DNA of 64,000 bases, taken from Cordilura impudica. Lineage: Eukaryota > Arthropoda > Insecta > Diptera > Scathophagidae. Position 1 is the first letter of the stretch. The number at the start of each line of letters is the position of its first letter. The translations under genes and the position numbers were made by a program. The notes below the pieces were generated by a model. It searched no databases and was not told where the DNA came from. It saw only the letters and a list, made by a program, of their open reading frames with translations. This document shows positions 10,961-22,775 of this stretch, in pieces. Location: assembly GCA_963682025.1 (NCBI GenBank), contig OY821518.1:235640152-235704151 (forward strand), written 5' to 3'.

Positions 10961-10964
10961 GCTT

Positions 10965-11930
10965 TTAACATGTTCGAGCATCTATACTATTTATAAAATT
11001 TGTTGAGGGACTCATGAGGCTCTTCGGAAAGCTCTCCAATTGGCAAAGACTAATATTCAAATATATCTTTACCATGCGCCATGGGTCAATTTCTTCAGTG
11101 GATACATTTCCGCCAAAAGTTATGCAGTTTTTGAAGCATATGCTCCATATTTTTATAGAATTAATCTTTTCTTTGCAGTTTAAAACATTCAAGATCGTTT
11201 CCAATCTTTTAAAGATTTGATTGTTAATTCCAGTTATTCGAGTTACTGTTTCATCATTTTCCAAAAATCTCCGCGAAGTGTTTTCATTTTTTGAGTTCTC
11301 GTATCCACATCTGGGGGTAGTCTACTTTTAGTCTACGCATCCTGTATTCGGTTCTTTCTGATCTTTTGCTTAAGTGCTCCTCCTTTTGTGGAAGGGAATA
11401 TGCCAATTTTGGCAAAAACTCCATACACCTTACCCTTGCGTACAATGGTGAGATTCCATATTCATAATTGCTCTCCTCGTTTGTAAAATCGTTCAAATTT
11501 CCGAAGTCCTTTTGCGTCTTTTTGGTAATCGGGCATGATAATGTTGTGGTTGTATTTGTTAGTTCGTTTACGACTTTTCTGTCAACCATGATCAAGATAT
11601 TTTCCTTCTCTAATTTTCAGCACTGTGGTTCATGTGGTGGGTTCATCTTCTGCCAATGTATGCAGGAAGGTATCCTCATTAAGCCAGTACTCGTATTTTG
11701 AGTTGAATTTCTGAATGCCTCGGCATACTTTCATCCATTTCGTCTTGATATTTGCATATGTCAGGCGAAGAGTGTTTTTATACTTTCGTTTCTCTGCAGA
11801 TTATCGTATAAGTCATCAAGTTCTTCTAAGCAGCTTCCACGAAATCTGTTGGGGTGGTTGAGTTCCTAGAGTGTCGGAAATAATTTTCCACACTAGATAT
11901 AAAGCAGTTGTCGCGCCAACTTTCAATCAT
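10965..11930 (-). pseudogene. Decayed transposon-type ORF of uncertain class
   Basis: Minus-strand frames give protein-like pieces in order. Upstream (about 11930-11610) are LDDLYDNLQRN and TYANIKTKWMKVCRGIQKF. Then follow KKTQKDFGNLNDFTNEE and ISPLYARVRCMEFLPKLAY (11595-11284). Last comes ENDETVTRITGINNQIFKR with LETILNVLNCKEKIN (11264-10965). Frames change at about 11600 and 11275, with stops between, so the gene is dead. The SPLYARVRCMEF and ITGIN blocks recall a repetitive ORF family I have seen in arthropod genomes without a settled function; this is from memory and uncertain. Confidence 0.4.
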
Positions 11931-12423
11931 AGACTAATCCAGGGATTATGGATTAGTCTGATCTATTACCTGATAGGTACCATTTGGAATACGGTTTTAT
12001 GACAGGGCTATGCTCCCATGTCTAAAAATGTACCTGTTACTTGTATGCACATGGGATATATGTCAAATTAAGCAATGTTGATATTATGTGCATCCTGTAT
12101 ATGTACCTGAATTTACCAGGGATGCACGCCTTGCAATTTCTGGAACAATGCCTTTTTACCTTTTTTACCTCTAGCAGCCGAAGGATCAGCTGGACTTTGT
12201 TGAATAAGGTAAAGGAATAATCAAGGAACATATGGAAGGTATAAAAAGTTATAAATTTATTTATTTATTTAGCAGCACTTATACTCATAATAAATTATGA
12301 GTATAAATATATTTATTTTATTAGGTACTAACGACAGAGGTTTTTGACCCAATTTTTATAAACATGAGAGTTATTTTTATATAAGGTGATATATATTACA
12401 ATATTTAAGAATGTTTTTACTAA
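11931..12423. other. No gene seen
   Basis: AT-rich spacer between the decayed ORF and the Jockey 3' fragment. It contains a short palindromic stretch around 11930-11965 (GATTAGTC/GACTAATC). The minus ORF at 12037-12231 is low quality and unrecognised. Confidence 0.4.
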
Positions 12424-12928
12424 ACGCCACCTAAAACGCTTACAAATTATACAAAACAAATGTCTTAAAATGATAAATAAAAAGCCCGGGAGGTATCCTA
12501 CAAATCTTCTTCATGAAGAAACAGGTTATGAAAAAATTATCGATTTCATAACAAGGATTAATAACAATTACTTTGCCAAAATTGAAAATTCCTCTTACCC
12601 ACTGCTAAGAGAATGTATAGAAATAACGTAAAATTAAAAAGAAATCACCAAATTGAAAATTATGTGCTTATAGAGGTCTATTATTTCTAATAAACCTCCT
12701 ATAAGCACATAAATATTTTCAGATAGTATTTGAACTTATTAAATCATATAAAGGTTTTTTTGCTCCCATTTTCCTTTAAAAATCATTAAAAAATAATAAA
12801 AAAACTATTTAATATCTTTAGATTCTATGTATTATTTGTTGCAATATCTATATGTAAAGATAAGATCTCATATGTAAATATCAAAAATTTGTTAAAATGT
12901 GTAAATAAAGGAAGAATACTTAATTGAA
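12424..12928 (+). mobile_element. Jockey-type element, 3' fragment (copy 2)
   Basis: The sequence starts within ORF2 at CGCCACCTAAAACGCTTAC and runs to the 3' end (AAGGAAGAATACTTAATTG plus a short A run). It is almost identical to bases about 9821-10313 of copy 1. It encodes the last 68 or so residues of ORF2 and the 3' UTR with the same stem-loop at 12661-12711. Severe 5' truncation is typical of target-primed reverse transcription. Confidence 0.85.
12661..12711 (+). promoter_or_regulatory. 3'-UTR stem-loop of Jockey copy 2
   Basis: Both arms are identical to those of copy 1 (TATGTGCTTATAGAGGT with ACCTCCTATAAGCACATA). Only a loop base differs. Confidence 0.7.
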
Positions 12929-12942
12929 AATTGAAGTTTGGG

Positions 12943-14312
12943 GAATTTGTTCACCGTGTAGTTATTTCCGTGTAAACCAAATTTCAGAGAAATCCGTTGA
13001 AAAGTACAAATTTGTATAGGGAAGAAATATACCACACAACAAAATATGAATTTTATATGAAAATTGACGTAAAAGTAGGCGTGATCGGTAAAAATCATAT
13101 GGCGACCTTCCTTGGAATATGTACTAAATTTCGGAGAAAGCCATTGAAAAATAAAAGTTTGTATAGCAATCAAGTAAAGAAACAAATAAAAGGAAAAAAA
13201 TAAGTTTTATATACATAGAAGTTGGCACAAAGTAGGCGTGGCCTGTATGAAGCATATGGTGATCTTCCCTGCAGTATAGAGATCGTGTGACCAAATTTTA
13301 GACATCCCTTGAAAAATAAAAATTTCTATAGTGAACAAATATACCAAAAAACAGAAAATTAATTTTGTATAAAAAGTGGGCGTAAAAGTAGGCGTGGCCG
13401 GCAATAATCATATGGCGACCTATCTGGAGTACAGAGATTGTGTGTAGCAAATTTCAGATAAATCCGTTAAAAAAAATTGTGTAGCGAACAAATGTACCAA
13501 AAAACAGAATATGAATTGTATACAAAAAGTGGGCGTAACAGTAGGCGTGACCGGTACGAAGAATAGGTCGACCTTCCCTGAAGCAGAGAGATCGTGTTTA
13601 TCAAATTTCAGAGAAATCGGTTGAAAAATAAAAATTTGTATAGCGAACAAATATACCAAAAAACAAAATGAATTGTATACAAAAAGTGGGCGTTAAAGTA
13701 GGCGTGGCCGGTACGAAGCATATGGCGACCTTTCCAGGAGTACAGAGATCGTGTGTACCAAATTTCACAGAATTCCGTTGAAAAATAAAAATTTGTATAG
13801 CAAACAAATATACCAAAACACAGAAAACGAATTGTATACAAAAAGTGGGCGTAACAGTATGTGTGGCCGCAAGAATCACCCGGTGACCTGGCCTGGGGTA
13901 CAAAGATCGTGTGTACCAAATTTCAGAGAAATGCATTGAAAAATAAAAATTTGTATAGCGAACAAATATACCAAAAAACAGAAAATGAATTGTATATAAA
14001 AAGTGAGCGTAAAAGTAGGCGTGGTCGATAAAAAGTATATGGTGACCTTAGCTGGAGTACATGGATCGTGTGTACCGAATTTCAGAGAAATCTGTTAACA
14101 AATAAAAATTTGTAGTGAACAAATATGAATAAAACAGAAAATAGATTTTACATAAAAAGTGGGCGTAAAAGTAGGCGTGGCCGGTAAAAAGTATATGGCG
14201 ACCTTTCCTGGGGTATAGATATCGTGTGTACAAAATTTCAGGAAAATCCGTTGAAAAATAAAAATTTGTATAGCGGTCAAACAAACAGAAAATGAATTTT
14301 ATATATATAGAT
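12943..14312 (+). repeat. Tandem repeat, eight copies of about 157 bp
   Basis: The landmark GTAGGCGTGGCCGG (or close variants) occurs at 13075, 13232, 13388, 13541, 13698, 13857, 14015 and 14171, a spacing of 153-159 bp. Each unit also holds AAATTTCAGAGAAATCCGTT, TTGTATAGCGAACAAATATA and AAAAAGTGGGCGTAAAAGT. The array ends in TTTTATATATATAGATA, the same kind of end as the repeats at 50880 and 51520, so it seems to be the body of a dispersed repeat family expanded in tandem. Minus-strand ORFs over it are by-products. Confidence 0.85.
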
Positions 14313-14439
14313 AAAAACAAATATTTCAGAAAAAAAAAAATAAAAATTAAAAGTATTCATTTATATGCTGTCGACAAAACAATAGAAGCCCTTACTATAC
14401 AATAATTGAAAACTTTACATCTATTTTTGGTTTCAGTAT

Positions 14440-14640
14440 TTTGTAGGGTGTCCATAATTTTTTAGTACTGCTTCACGTGCCGATGCATGGAGTCAATTAA
14501 ATTGTTGATGATTATCCATTGCCTTTTTTCGGATTGAGATTTGATTAATGGGCTGGCTGGTCATTCCAAAAAACTAACTACATTAGACTGTAGCCATTCG
14601 GTTACAACTTTGGAAGTGTCTTTTGAGTCATTATTATGTT
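14440..14640 (-). pseudogene. Tc1-type transposase fossil, C-terminal part
   Basis: Minus-strand translation reads FQHNNDSKDTSKVVTEWLQ, then a PA(Q)SPL..-like stretch and later RQWIIINNLIDS. Tc1 transposases have the matching block FxQDNDPKHTS...W...WPxxSPDLNPIEN. Stops and frame changes are present. Catalytic Asp is degraded to Asn in the DND block. Confidence 0.6.
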
Positions 14641-14820
14641 GGAACTACATTATGGCATTTAGAATTTGTCTGTATCCAATTCCAGTTAGAATATATTTTA
14701 CTACATGAATTGGACCATATTCCTTGGACTGAAAAGAACCCGCCACTGCGAAACTTAACCGTTTTATTTGGCCAAAATTCTGTAACTTTTGAACCGATCG
14801 AAATATTTTATTAATTTTTT

Positions 14821-15777
14821 TTAATGGATAGATATTAGGTTGAACTTGAGTTACTTTTAATTAAAATTGATTGAGTACTTTTTAAGGAATTCTAGGTCAA
14901 AGTTGAACTTTTAATTTTTTTTAACTTTTAGCGTGAAATATGGGTTATTTTTTTATTTATTCAAAAATGTCATAATTGGATTTTAATAATATTTATAAGC
15001 ATTTTTTGTAATAATGGGATTTTTTAATGTTTACAGTCAAACAAATAATTTACCCTGAAAAAATAAAATCAACTGGAAATTTTGCTATTACTACTGAAAA
15101 ATTAAAATTTTTGTTGTCAAAAATGCAAATTTGTTTTCACTCAAAGACTATTTACACTAAAACAATCGTTAGTAATATTATCTAAAAGTCTTGCTAATAC
15201 TACAGAAAAATTTAGCAATTTTTGTAGTCAAATTTATTAATTTTAGCAAAATAAATCTGCTCAACATTAACGCAATGATTCTGATTTTGATATGCAAATA
15301 AGGGTTTTCATATTTTGAATCTTTCTTATTTATTAAAGCATTTCATACATATGTATGTGAGTAAAAAAACCTTTTAAAAATAAATACTCCAATAGATTTT
15401 AATAGCATTTGTAACAATGGGAGGTTCTGTTTATTCTTATTTTTTTTTACTAATACTATGTTTTTCGTACTTAAATAATGAAATGCAATTTTAATTAATA
15501 TTCATTTGATTCAAATATTGATTGCAAATATTCCATATTTTTCCATATTTCTGTTCTATAGTAGATTTTTTAGACTTCTTCATTCAAATCCCGATGTTCC
15601 ACTTTCCATTGATTTCGAATACTGGAGATGAATTTTAAACTCTCTTGCTGTTGATTAATGGCTCAAATTTATTTTGTTTGATAATTTTTATGTTAATGTA
15701 TCCCTTTCAGAACTGGTAGTAAAACGATTGTACTCATTGTAAAACCATCAATCTAAAAAAAATCTTTTTTGCAATTC
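14821..15777. other. No gene seen
   Basis: AT-rich sequence with scattered A or T runs. No convincing ORF, hairpin or repeat boundary was found. Confidence 0.45.
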
Positions 15778-16548
15778 TTTTTATACCCTATACCACCATG
15801 TGGTTTGGGTATAATGACTTTGTGCTGCTATTTGTAACTACCAAAAATATTTGACCTATTATACCGATCGGATCAGAATCACTAACTGATTCGATTTAAC
15901 GATGTCCGTCCGTCCGTCCGTCTGTGTGTCCATGTAAACTTTGTAATCAAACGCCAGGTCGCAAATATGAATATATCTTGATGAAGTTTGGTATAAAAGC
16001 TTTTATCGGCCATGGGATGAACGCTATTGAAATCGGTGAGAATCGGTTAATGTTCAAACCTAGCCCCCATACAATTGACCCCTATGAAATCGACATAAAT
16101 TGCCATAAGATCCAAATTGTCATATTGATCTTACTCAAATTGGGTCTGTATGCGTTTATTACATCCATTAATGAGTAGTCCAAAAACGATCCCTTTGGGA
16201 CAACTCTTAGTCATAGGCTCCATATAGAGCTGCTTCCCGATCTTCACTTAAATGTATCAAAAAAACAAAAATATTTCACTGATTCATCTCAAATTTTGAT
16301 TGTATATATTTTTGCAAAATACTATAGACTTTGCCAACGATGGTCAGGATCGGTCCATTTTTGGACCTAGTCCCCATATAGACATAGCATCCGATATGAA
16401 CTTTTTCATATCTGAAGCCAAAAAAATTAATAAAAATCCCACTCAAATTTGGTTTTATGCTTATTTTCTATGTCCAGTTAGTTGGGCCTATGAAATAGGG
16501 TTTCTAAACGCATGGTATAGGGTACCATTTTAATATTCTTACTTGTTT
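15778..16548 (+). mobile_element. Dispersed repeat family R1, copy 1
   Basis: The copy starts TTTTATACCCTATACCAC and ends GGTATAGGG...TTCTTACTTGTTT. It contains an array of GTCC units (GTCCGTCCGTCCGTCTG at about 15905) and CGCAAATATGAATATAT. Similar copies occur at 25679-26440 (+), 26695-27277 (-) and in pieces near 60195-60770. Such ACAAGTAAGAA-ended repeats are widespread in flies; I do not know the class and see no transposase. Confidence 0.7.
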
Positions 16549-16763
16549 GTAATTCTCTTTTGTGTAAAGAGTTCACAATCACGGAATACCGGCAAAAAAA
16601 TCCAGATCTCACAATCGGTATAGCTAAGTCTGCAAGCGGTATACTTATTTAATATTTTTATAGCTTTTTTGTATTATTTAATGAATATTAAGATCTTATA
16701 TTTCTGACGGGCTTCCAAGGTCATTTCAAGATTTAAATAAAATATTATTATTTAATTTTTTCT

Positions 16764-16918
16764 CCTACATTTCGCTGGGATTTTCCCCAACTTCTTCAGG
16801 GATATTTTTTTATTAAATATGTAATCTTTCATTAAATTTCACATATTTTTTATATAAATAATATATAAATAATAAAAAATATCCCTGAAGAAGTTGGAAA
16901 ATCCCAACGAAACGTAGG
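16764..16918. repeat. Fold-back repeat, about 155 bp
   Basis: CCTACATTTCGCTGGGATTTTCC with CTTCTTCAGGGATAT is matched in reverse complement by ATATCCCTGAAGAAGTTGG with AACGAAACGTAGG. The CTGAAGAAG...CGAAACG pattern resembles ends of Penelope-like elements, but this is only a resemblance. Confidence 0.55.
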
Positions 16919-17284
16919 GTATACTTATTGTTTGTTAGTGTAAGATGAACAGCCTTAATGTTGTTTACTTCAAGTTACGTTTATATATATTGTTGTTATA
17001 TGTTGCTATTTTGCTTATTTCCTTTTTGATATGCAGTATCTCGCCAAGTTAGTTATTAATATAGACCGTTAAGTTAAATGTGTTAGACACATGATAAGCA
17101 AGGGCATTTTTAATATTGTTAGTTTGGTCAGTTTGTAGGGAGAAACACCGATGTAAAATTTTGAATTGTGCACTTCACTTTAATATTTTATTTTTTTTAG
17201 AAATAAAAGTCATTATTGATCATTAATTTATGTGTTTTTTTTTTGGAATAATTGCTCTTAAATTATCCTGTCTTTGACCCGCTT

Positions 17285-17525
17285 CACGGTGCATTCAGCC
17301 TAAATATTGAGTCGTCACCGAACCTCTTTTACGATATTTGTAGATAATTTTTGAAATTGTGGATTTATTCATAGAATATTTCTCACATGTTTTCTTTAGC
17401 TTAAGACCAGCAGTAAAATCATATATTCTGGTTTTTAACTTTTCGCAAAATTTTTTTGTAGCCGTTATTTTATAATAATTAATTTCAAGATTGTAAAATA
17501 CATTTGTGTTAAAAAAAAAGGTGAA
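17285..17525 (-). pseudogene. Tc1-type transposase fossil, N-terminal HTH part
   Basis: The minus-strand frame reads TRIYDFTAGLKLKKTCEKYS then MNKSTISKIIYKYRKRGSV. This fits the paired-type helix-turn-helix at the N-terminus of Tc1 transposases (xGxSxRxIAxxLxxSxSTVxRIIxRY). There is no catalytic domain in frame behind it. A related copy lies at 59303-59394 plus 60064-60185. Confidence 0.6.
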
Positions 17526-17599
17526 AGAAAACGTCATAGACTATAAATATTTAAAGAACGGTTAAGATTTTCTACATTTTTTTCTTACCATCATATATT

Positions 17600-19280
17600 T
17601 TATGTGTTTTAATCCAGTGCGATGCCTAGATATTTAACGTTGTCTTTAATTTCAATTTTTATGGAGAGCACTGGCTAGTTTGCTTGACGTCAATATAAAG
17701 CTGAATTATACGAAATCTCCATATAAGATGGTACCGGAAAATTAGTATAGATAGAATATAGTAAAGGAGATAGTACTGGGGTAGCCAAATTAAGATAAAT
17801 TTTGGGGACGAGTATACCTGCAATTAGTTTGCATAAATATTTAGGGACGTTAGTGTCTATAAGTCCATTGTGCCAAACGGTATCGAATGCTTTTTCGATG
17901 TCTTAACAGCATCATACCTGTTGACAGTACCATACCTGTTGTTTCTAATGATTTTATTTCTTAAGCTGTTTGTTTAATTAATTCCCTTCTGAAACCAAAT
18001 TGTACACTAGAAATAACCGAATGTTCAGTAACAATCAATTAACCGAGAATGTATAATCCTTTCAAGTAGTTTCTCTATATTACCTAATAAGCTTATTGGT
18101 CTGTAACTACCAGGGTTGGTTTTGGGTTTGTTTGATTTGTAAATTAAAATGACTGAATTTTTGAATGAACTTGGAAAATAATTTTGATGCAGCTGTTATA
18201 TATTATTAAAAGCTTTGTTTGAAAGTTTTTTTTACTAGAGGATTATGTATACCATCAAAGCCTTGAGATTGAGAGACGATACCAGTTTTGTTATTTCACC
18301 TAGAGATATAAAATTAATCTAGAATCATAAAATTACCTACCATTGATGTGGCAAGGTGGTGCTGATAGTTACATGTTAGACTATTAGCTTGTAAAAACGT
18401 ATTGGCAAGTATTTCTGCCTTTTCAATGTCCATGGTTACGATAGAATTACCTTTTTTAAAATCAGGTATTTTATTTACTTATCGCCTGGCTTCAGATTAG
18501 GTCATTGGTTCCACATTTTCTATTTCTTTCCGTATTAATATTCTTGTCGACAAATTTAGAAATTGGCTTCAAAAAAAAAAAGGCTCTATCGTATCTTTTT
18601 CTTGAACGATCCTCTTTACCTTATATGCTTAATGATATTATCCGATAAAACTAATTTATTTGGAAATTTTTGGTGTTGAAATATCTCTAGCTTCTAAAAT
18701 ATTCTTATTAAAGTAATTAATTTTATCATCAATATAATAATGAGTGATCTATTGTGCAAATAATCGGGCGATGATCAGACGGGATCACATAATCCAAAGC
18801 TTGTAATCTCAAATTTAGAGTAGTATTGCTTAGAACCAAATCAATTGTCGAAGATCCACGACCGTTTTGATGTGGAAATATAAAAAAGTTACACGTTTGA
18901 TGTAAATTGTTCAATACATTACCCGCTTTATTATTTACTTGGCAGTTCCATGTTGAGTGTTTGATGTTTATAAACTCTTTTCTCTCATTGTAATTTCGAT
19001 AGCCACACTTTCAGTAGATTTTGTTTTCAGCAATGGGAGTTTTTGGTGCTGAATGCTTTTATGGATTATGAGAGCTATGCCACCACCTCTTGATCCGCAA
19101 ATTCTGTCATTTCGATGCTTTTGCGACCCCAAGTCGAGTCGATATAGCGATGTTGAAACCACGCTCATTAAAAAAAAACATTTACCTGGATTTACAAAAT
19201 CGTGTAATTATTTCGAGCAGTTTGGTATTGAAAATGGGATAAATCTTGCATCATTGTCCGAGATATGTCCAAAAAGATGA
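17600..19280 (-). pseudogene. Decayed Jockey-type ORF2 relative (copy 4)
   Basis: In minus-strand order the endonuclease shows RDLG-like text, SRGGGIALIIHKS (about 19100), STIDLVLSNTTLNLR and SDHRPIICTID (about 18750). Further on, RT text DIEKAFDTVWHNGL (about 17860-17900) and DTNVPKYLCKLI follow. These match copy 1 block by block, but stops and frameshifts are frequent. It is older than copies 1-3 and 3' truncated near 17600. Confidence 0.7.
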
Positions 19281-19372
19281 ATACACCTCCAAAAAATTTT
19301 AAAAATTCAGTGTGTCGTAATATTTTGGAATTAGTTTTATCAATTGTTGCTTTTTTAAATATTATGTTTACA

Positions 19373-19715
19373 TCTATAATATTAATAGGCTAGGCGATTT
19401 CTTGTGACCGATGTTTTGTTCTACTGTTTTATCCCGATTTATTTGAAAGGTATTTCTTTTTAGATTTTTAAATTTTTTCCATTGTTTTGAGTAAATTGCA
19501 CTTAAAGTTGCTACTAACACATACATAAAATTATACAATGCTATGTGTGTGTTTATTAAATTTGTTAATGTGTTTGTAATAAAAATGAGTTTTTTTTTTT
19601 TTTGATGATTTGTGAATTGGCTATAATTGATTAGCATACTTTGGGGTCTTTATTTAATGAAAAAATAAAATTTCCTAGAATTTGCACTCGAATTTCGAGA
19701 GCTGGAATCTGCTAG
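19373..19715 (+). mobile_element. Non-autonomous Helitron-like element, copy 2 (343 bp)
   Basis: It begins TCTATAATATTAATAGG after an A and ends CTGCTAG before a T. The hairpin CTCGAATTTCGAG (19687-19699) lies 12 nt before the terminal CTAG. Copy 1 (2349-2703, opposite strand) has the same ends and length. No ORF; a T run of 15 near 19590 interrupts it. Confidence 0.75.
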
Positions 19716-21152
19716 TTTGTTATAAATAGTGCAATAATTCTAGATATTAATTGAATTTAACACTCGTTTTTATTTAAAAAATTTTTCAGTTCTGATTTGA
19801 AAATAAAACAGATAGAAATCGGTAATATAGTAGTGGCTTTTGAAAAAAAACCTTTATAATTTACAGTATTTTAGACAAAAAAAACTAGCTTGGTTTATCC
19901 AGCTGGAACTTTTTTATTTCTTGAAATATTTTCTTAAAATTTTTGCAGCAATAGAAAAAATAACAACAACAAAATCTATCGTACCCAACCCCCTTACGAG
20001 ATTCGACAAAGCCGAAACATTCACTTAACATTTCATTTACTGGAATGTAAAATAAAAAACGTTTTAATATGTAAGTTTTAATCTAAGTATATTTGAAGCC
20101 AAATTTTTTTAAATATTTTTATATAGTTTAATTGTGTAGTTATTTTTGCTTATATACTTTATGAACGCAGTTAATATAAAATATTTGCCAAACCAGATGT
20201 TGTAAGCAAAGCTGCAAAGTATTAAAATAAGCGAATTTCAACAATATTTGACAAATATTTCGTTAATCTTTTTAAGTTATATACTATTAATTGAGAAATT
20301 AAGGGTTCTTAAAGACATTTTAAGCTTCAAATTGTTAAAAATAAGCATACAAAGGAAAAAGTACTAAATACTAAACTTAAACAATAAAAAATTGCAGAAA
20401 AAATTGTAAGGAAATAATATAAAATTTGTTTTAAGTGATTATGTTAAGTTTTACGAATATTATATATATCGTGAGATGAAATGTAAAATTACGTAAACTT
20501 TCTTATTTTTTAGAGAAACAAAAACTCTTGTGTTGATTTACATGACCTTCTTGTTAAGTCTTTTTGATTTTCTTTAATAAAATTGTTGTTATTGATCGTA
20601 TGAGTCTAAAAATGTGTGGGGAGGACACGGCATTCGATGAAATGCATACATCATAACAATCAAAAAACCGATTTTGAAATTTTTGTTTTTTACGTTGTTT
20701 TGCATTTCAGCTAACGATTTACATATGTATAGAATTTTACTTAAGCTATTTGAATCCATTAACAATTGTTAATTAAGTTTCATTTCTTCTTTAAAAAAAA
20801 ATTCTTAAATTTATTTTGTTCATGATATTTAGGATCAGGAAACTAAAAAGAGATATTCTAACTTTAAGTATTATATTTAATAATTCAATTGGCATCGCGT
20901 GTACTTAAAGGCACAAATTCTCACACCGCAGCTCTCACCTGCTTTCGAGCCCATAAATACACCAACAAGTTAAAGATTTCAAACGCAATGTTAATTTCGG
21001 ATATTTCCATTTTGTAAATGGATTTCTTTTTCTTTTTTTTTGCTTTTATAGCAATACAACAAATAAAACATCAGTATTTTGTGAAACACACTTTATATGA
21101 TTTTCTTAAACAAATGGCAATTAAAAGCCATTTAACATAGTTTGTGAAGTGT
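19716..21152. other. No gene seen; 3' flank of Maf1
   Basis: AT-rich sequence downstream of the Maf1 stop codon on the minus strand. Part will be the Maf1 3' UTR, but I could not place a clear polyadenylation signal. Confidence 0.4.
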
Positions 21153-21207
21153 TTAATAGCCTTCTTCTTCCATAGAAAAATCAGAAGTATCTCCAGCATA
21201 TAAAGAG
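21153..21207 (-). CDS. Maf1: Maf1 exon 3 (last coding exon)
   Basis: After an acceptor ending TATTTTATTTTAG the exon supplies one base to finish an Asn codon, then encodes SLYAGDTSDFSMEEEGY and a TAA stop (21155-21153). A short acidic tail ending in an MEE-type motif is normal for animal Maf1. The exon is separated from exon 2 by an 89-bp intron (21208-21296), the short-intron size usual in flies. Confidence 0.9.
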
Positions 21208-21296
21208 CTAAAATAAAATAAAAAAAAAAAAAAAAAAACAAATTAAAATAAAAGTTGCGAAGAGAGCTTGTGATAATTTATATTTGTTTAACTTAC

Positions 21297-21574
21297 TTAA
21301 CAGCACGACAAGTGAAGAAAACAATACGCTTCAATTTCTTGTTATAGAAGAAATAATTGAAAGACCACAAACAACCAGGTTCGCCAAAGGGATCCGAACT
21401 CAAATCAGGATTATAACTATAAATGTCACATTCCTGTAAATTGATTTCATCATCAATGGCCGACCACAAAGGCTGACGAAGACCCTGATATTGGTCACCA
21501 GCCAAAGCTGACAAATTCGAATGAACCGAATTCATGACCCATTGTAATGATGGTTCTTTGCTGAATTCATGACT
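21297..21574 (-). CDS. Maf1: Maf1 exon 2 (core of the RNA polymerase III repressor)
   Basis: The exon runs from an acceptor TTTATTATACAG (phase 0) to a donor GTAAGT (phase 2). It encodes [17 protein letters not shown], then [40 protein letters not shown] and [12 protein letters not shown]. These are hallmark Maf1 boxes, close to the human and Drosophila proteins. Maf1 binds RNA polymerase III and blocks its recruitment to tRNA and 5S genes under TOR inhibition or stress. The exon is about 32 kb from exon 1, but the junction reproduces the family sequence (DFSDAK then SHEFS) with no missing residues. Confidence 0.95.
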
Positions 21575-21824
21575 CTGTATAATAAAGAAAAGATAAATAA
21601 AAACATAATTATTACTAAGCAATCACTTGGATTTACATTTTTTCATGCAAAAAGAGAATTTATATTATAAAAAAAATATTTGATTTTAATTTCAAAGTTA
21701 TCAAGTTCATAATATTTTTAAATGGATTGCTAATGTTTCATGTTTAAATATTTTTATATTAATTCGTCATTTATTTCGGTTTAATTACAAGATGAGATCT
21801 TATCAACTAGATATTACAGCAAAT

Positions 21825-22060
21825 AATATATGTACAGTGAGACAAATGATTTTTGAGACCAAGTGCTATTTTCAGATGAAAGCGAGTTTACAGAGCTAGA
21901 AAAAGAAAACATTGCTTCAACTGTAAAACATCGTGGTGGAGGAGCGATTGTGTGGGGATGATTGTCCGCTACAGGGGCGGTATTCATTGATGACATTATG
22001 GGCAAAATGATGTATTTGAATATTCTAAAAGAAAACCCCAAAAAAGTTCAGAAAAGTTGA
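21825..22060 (+). pseudogene. Tc1-type transposase fossil, catalytic core part
   Basis: Plus-strand translation reads LFSDESEFTEL, TVKHRGGGAIVWG, a stop, then TGAVFIDDIMGKMMYLNIL. Tc1 transposases share VLFSDESxF, VKHGGGSVMVWGC and GxxVFIDGIMDxxxYxxIL. The FSDES catalytic Asp is still present, but the ORF is interrupted and short. Confidence 0.7.
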
Positions 22061-22413
22061 ATGTAGCAGCCTCGCAAGTAGTATGTTTATGTATTTTCTA
22101 ACTCAGATATTACCTACAAGTATTGGCTTTGCTTAAGTTCCAATTTTCACTGCAAGTAGTACCGCAGATGGCGCTGCGATCGTTTTAGTAACTTTTTTGG
22201 CAGTCACAAACATTTTTAAGCAGTTTTCATGCACAATAATATGTTTTTGAAACGTCCGCTGATTATTAATATTCATGTTCACACACCTAAATTCAGTTTT
22301 CATGCATCATGTTTTTTGTATCGCCCTCTAACTTAGAGTATACTGTAGAAGGTGGTTGAAATTAATTTTTAGTTGTTAATTAATATTAAACAATTTGTTT
22401 TTCTTTTACTATT

Positions 22414-22775
22414 ATGCCCGTTTTCTCAATAGGCGATTATCTTTTATCCCAACGAGAAACTGCCGATTAAAGAAATTTGGTTTTCTCAATGTCTGGTTTG
22501 CTTCTATTTTGTCGCAAAGCTAACCGGCACTCATCTGCCAATTATTTATTTATCGTACAGATAAATTATTGTCCCAACTTTCATATCAATTTTGAGAGGC
22601 ATTGCCAACTGAAAATAATTTCATACGTATTTTGAGAGGCATTGCCAACTGAAAATAATGTTTTTGTCGGTACATTGAGAAAACCAAAATTGTTAACCAG
22701 TAGTTTATCGGTCCAATAAATTTATGTCCTGGTTAATTAACAGGCAGTTTGACGATACATTGAGAAAACCGGCAT
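22414..22775. mobile_element. MITE with 20-bp inverted ends, about 362 bp
   Basis: ATGCCCGTTTTCTCAAT at the left is matched by ATTGAGAAAACCGGCAT at the right. A second inner pair (TGGTTTTCTCAATG and CATTGAGAAAACCA) lies inside both ends. TTTTGAGAGGCATTGCCAAC is directly duplicated at about 22592 and 22631. No ORF. Confidence 0.65.

Noticed and set aside
12943..14312. CRISPR-like array
   Set aside because: Units are 157 bp and fully tandem, with no unique spacers, in a eukaryotic genome.
12892..14320. Series of minus-strand frames with LFAIQIFIFQ-like repeats, looking like membrane proteins
   Set aside because: They are the 157-bp tandem repeat read through; each unit repeats the same pseudo-protein and the frames break at random.
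14440..17525. Single Tc1 element spanning C-terminal fossil (14440) to N-terminal fossil (17525)
   Set aside because: Orientation fits, but the 2.7 kb between holds a dispersed repeat, a fold-back and plain sequence, and no middle part of the transposase was found; kept as separate fossils.
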